From CALWZE01 sp036644375 (lineage in GTDB: Bacteria; Bacillota; Clostridia; Oscillospirales; Ruminococcaceae), in assembly GCA_036644375.1 (NCBI GenBank), contig JAVXQD010000062.1, positions 1-8,518 on the forward strand: a DNA stretch of 8,518 bases, read 5' to 3'. Positions within the stretch are counted from its first letter, which is position 1, and every line of letters begins with the position of its first letter. This document shows, in pieces, positions 6,980-8,518 of this stretch. The notes beneath the pieces are model-generated. The model was not told the DNA's origin, ran no database searches, and saw only the letters and a program-made list of their open reading frames with translations. A program made the translations under genes and the position numbers.

Positions 6980-7008
6980 ATCATAGCGTATTTAAAATAT
7001 GCCGTCAA
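6980..7008 (-). promoter_or_regulatory. Sigma-70/SigA-type promoter of ulaE
   Basis: On the minus strand TTGACG (complement of 7003-7008) and TATGAT (complement of 6980-6985) are separated by exactly 17 bases (6986-7002). Both boxes match consensus at five of six positions. Transcription should start near 6973, giving a leader of about 36 bases. This is the best promoter match in the window. Confidence 0.75.
6986..7002. promoter_or_regulatory. Near-palindrome in the ulaE promoter spacer, candidate operator
   Basis: GCGTATTT-A-AAATATGC is a 17-bp palindrome with one mismatched pair out of eight. It coincides exactly with the spacer between the -35 and -10 boxes of the ulaE promoter, where a bound repressor would block RNA polymerase. 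The inner part is AT-only, so some of the symmetry may be compositional. No regulator is assigned. Confidence 0.4.
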
Positions 7009-7034
7009 TTACAAAGCACTTTATTATTGTAATT
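7007..7034. promoter_or_regulatory. 8-bp-arm dyad between divergent promoters, candidate shared operator
   Basis: AATTACAA (7007-7014) and TTGTAATT (7027-7034) are perfect inverted repeats with a 12-base spacer. The arm centres are 20 bases apart, about two helical turns. The left arm overlaps the -35 of the ulaE promoter, and the whole dyad covers the -35 position of the araD promoter. That placement fits a dimeric or tetrameric regulator controlling both epimerase genes. The regulator is not in the window and its family cannot be told from the site. Confidence 0.5.
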
Positions 7035-7048
7035 ATGTACGGTATAAT
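7020..7048 (+). promoter_or_regulatory. Candidate promoter of araD
   Basis: A perfect -10 box TATAAT lies at 7043-7048. The -35 position at 17-base spacing reads TTTATT (7020-7025), only three of six matches, and sits inside the AATTACAA/TTGTAATT dyad. A strong -10 with a weak -35 suggests that an activator may help. The expected start is near 7055, leaving a leader of about 30 bases before the ATG at 7086. Confidence 0.6.
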
Positions 7049-7085
7049 GATTTCATAATATTTTTTAAAAAAGGAGAGTGAAAAA

Positions 7086-7802
7086 ATGCTGGAAAAGCTC
7101 AAGCAACAGGTTTACGAAGCAAACATGCTTTTGCCTGCGCATAAGCTCATCACTTTCACATGGGGAAATGTGAGTGGAATTGATCGCGAAAATGGCTTTG
7201 TTGTCATCAAGCCGAGCGGTGTTGAATACGACGTCATGAGACCGGAAGACATGGTTGTCGTCGACCTCGCAACGGGCAAAAAAGTCGAGGGTGACATGAA
7301 TCCGTCGTCGGACACCGATACGCATCTGGAGCTGTATCGAAAATTTTCCGAAATTGCGGGTATTGTGCACACGCACAGCCGTTGGGCAACGGTTTTTGCT
7401 CAAGCTGGTATGGATGTCCCCGCGCTGGGAACAACACACGCCGATTATTTCTACGGCAAAATTCCATGTACCCGTCGTATGACTGACGAAGAAATAAGCG
7501 GTCAATATGAGCATGAGACAGGTAAGGTCATCGTTGAGACATTTGCCGACAAGTCGGCGAATGATATTCCCGCTGTTCTCGTTCACAGCCATGGGCCGTT
7601 TACCTGGGGAACAAGTCCCGCAAATGCGGTTCACAACGCGGTTGTCCTTGAAGAGCTCTGCTTCATGGCGTGGCATAATCTCTCAATGAATCCCACACTG
7701 CCGGATATGCAGAAAACGCTGATGGACAAGCACTACCTGCGCAAGCACGGTGCAAACGCGTATTACGGACAGGCAAAAAGCGTAGTTATACCTAAAGTAT
7801 AG
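7086..7802 (+). CDS. araD: L-ribulose-5-phosphate 4-epimerase
   Basis: A 238-residue class II aldolase-family epimerase that converts L-ribulose-5-P to D-xylulose-5-P using a divalent metal, usually zinc. Key residues line up with E. coli AraD almost number for number. These are TWGNVSG (25-31), PSGVEYD (43-49), Ser74-Ser75-Asp76, metal ligands His95 and His97 in VHTHSRWA, Asp120 in TTHADYFYG (catalytic acid/base), His169 in VHSHGPFTWG, and the C-terminal HGANAYYGQ holding the second catalytic residue, a tyrosine. The enzyme is normally a cytoplasmic homotetramer. The ATG at 7086 has AAGGAGAG (7071-7078) at good distance. UlaF and SgbE are the same activity and not separable from AraD here. 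The presence of a UlaE-type 3-epimerase and LyxK-type kinase, and the absence of araA/araB, favours an L-xylulose rather than L-arabinose route. The araD symbol is used for the activity only. Confidence 0.96.
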   Translation: MLEKLKQQVYEANMLLPAHKLITFTWGNVSGIDRENGFVVIKPSGVEYDVMRPEDMVVVDLATGKKVEGDMNPSSDTDTHLELYRKFSEIAGIVHTHSRWATVFAQAGMDVPALGTTHADYFYGKIPCTRRMTDEEISGQYEHETGKVIVETFADKSANDIPAVLVHSHGPFTWGTSPANAVHNAVVLEELCFMAWHNLSMNPTLPDMQKTLMDKHYLRKHGANAYYGQAKSVVIPKV

Positions 7803-7808
7803 CGTGAT

Positions 7809-7827
7809 TGCGCGGAGTCTCCGCGCA
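7809..7827. repeat. GC-rich hairpin after araD
   Basis: TGCGCGGA (7809-7816) pairs perfectly with TCCGCGCA (7820-7827) around the 3-base loop GTC, seven bases after the araD stop. No T-run follows on either strand, so it is not a standard intrinsic terminator. It may stabilise the araD mRNA end or reduce read-through into the reductase gene. Confidence 0.55.
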
Positions 7828-7889
7828 TGAAAAACGTCAGAAACCTCAAATCTTAATTAAAAAAAATAAAAAACGGATGGTGACTTCTG

Positions 7890-8518
7890 ATGAAAAAATT
7901 TAAAATCGGCGGTGAGCTTGAGAGCTCGATACTGGCACAAGGCTGCATGAGACAGTGCCGCGTGAGCTTGCATGAGGCGGATAAAGTGATTCACACCGCA
8001 CTCGAGTGTGGGATCAACTTCTTTGATCATGCGGATGTATACGGCTTTGGTGCGGCTGAGGAAGTGTTTGGAAAAATTCTTAACCTAAAATCGGATATTC
8101 GTTCAAAAATTCTGATTCAGTCAAAGTGCACGCTGCACCGCGATGAGGTACAGACACTGTACAATGACCAGTCAAAGGAGTATATAATAAGCTCGGTTGA
8201 AGCTTCGCTCAAGCGTCTCAACACAGACTACCTTGACACATTTCTACTACATGCACCCGACACGCTGGTCGAACCAGACGAGGTAGCAGAAGCATTTGAG
8301 CAGCTTCACACGAGCGGAAAGGTTCGCTATTTCGGCGTGAGCAATCACATGCATCTGCAAATCGAATTGCTGCAAAAATACCTGAAACAGCGTCTGATCA
8401 TCAATCAGTTGCAATTCAGCGTTGCACACACGGATCTGATTGATTCAAGCATCACAATGCGGCTGCGTGACTCGAGAAATATAGACAAGACCGGTGACGT
8501 GCTCACATATACAAGAAT
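7890..8518 (+). CDS. Aldo/keto reductase, YdhF-like (5' part)
   Basis: An open frame runs from the ATG at 7890 to the window edge without a stop, giving 209 complete codons; the C-terminal third or so is missing. It is an NADPH/NADH-dependent carbonyl reductase of the aldo/keto reductase superfamily, a cytoplasmic TIM-barrel enzyme. The catalytic tetrad is complete: Asp46 and Tyr51 in FFDHADVYG, Lys79 in QSKCT, and His121 in LLHAPD. The strand motif KVRYFGVSNH (144-153) and NQLQFSVAHTDLIDS also fit. The DHADVYG and LLHAPDTL forms recall E. coli YdhF. A GGATGG purine stretch (7875-7880) lies nine bases upstream of the start. It begins 87 bases after araD, beyond a hairpin, so co-transcription is likely but not certain. 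A role in making or reducing a ketopentose or polyol for the pathway is only inferred from position. Confidence 0.88.
   Translation, partial: MKKFKIGGELESSILAQGCMRQCRVSLHEADKVIHTALECGINFFDHADVYGFGAAEEVFGKILNLKSDIRSKILIQSKCTLHRDEVQTLYNDQSKEYIISSVEASLKRLNTDYLDTFLLHAPDTLVEPDEVAEAFEQLHTSGKVRYFGVSNHMHLQIELLQKYLKQRLIINQLQFSVAHTDLIDSSITMRLRDSRNIDKTGDVLTYTR

Noticed and set aside
7065..7676. A 203-codon open frame on the minus strand opposite araD
   Set aside because: It lies across a well-supported AraD gene, its translation shows no recognisable domain, and it has no separate start signals. It is a codon-bias shadow.

Overview
The window looks like a chromosomal segment of an anaerobic Bacillota (Clostridia-type) bacterium. 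Evidence: strong purine-rich Shine-Dalgarno sites (GGAGG, AAAGGAGG, AAGGAGAG), tightly overlapping starts and stops, mid-range GC, an oxygen-sensitive iron-sulfur L-cysteine/L-serine lyase family protein, and protein sequences that read like clostridial homologues. The exact genus cannot be told from the sequence. I see no mobile elements, CRISPR arrays, tRNA or rRNA genes. The genes are intact apart from the two cut by the window edges.

Layout. Positions 1-2912 (+) hold the distal part of a branched-chain amino acid type ABC transporter operon: the end of livH, then livM, livG and livF, joined by 1-nt and 11-nt overlaps. The substrate-binding protein would lie upstream. A 13-bp perfect stem-loop follows (2948-2987). 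Positions 3034-4566 (+) encode an FGGY kinase most like L-xylulokinase (LyxK), ended by an intrinsic terminator. Positions 4669-5937 (+) encode a UPF0597/CyuA-family cysteine desulfidase-like protein with its own candidate promoter. Positions 6092-6937 (-) encode an L-ribulose/L-xylulose-5-phosphate 3-epimerase (UlaE/SgbU type), convergent with the previous gene. Positions 7086-7802 (+) encode L-ribulose-5-phosphate 4-epimerase (AraD/UlaF/SgbE type), divergent from ulaE. From 7890 a YdhF-like aldo/keto reductase runs off the right edge.

How the genes work together. LyxK, UlaE and AraD form a complete three-step route: L-xylulose to L-xylulose-5-P, to L-ribulose-5-P, to D-xylulose-5-P, which enters the pentose phosphate pathway. 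Known enterobacterial versions (yia/sgb, ula) keep these genes co-directional. Here they are split over three transcription units with a cysteine/serine lyase-family gene between, and the two epimerases are divergent. Their shared 148-bp intergenic region has back-to-back promoters, an 8-bp-arm dyad covering both -35 regions, and a second near-palindrome filling the ulaE promoter spacer. It is the best candidate control point of the locus. No regulator gene, sugar-specific transporter or 3-keto-L-gulonate-6-P decarboxylase is present in the window. No gene-free stretch exceeds 300 bases.
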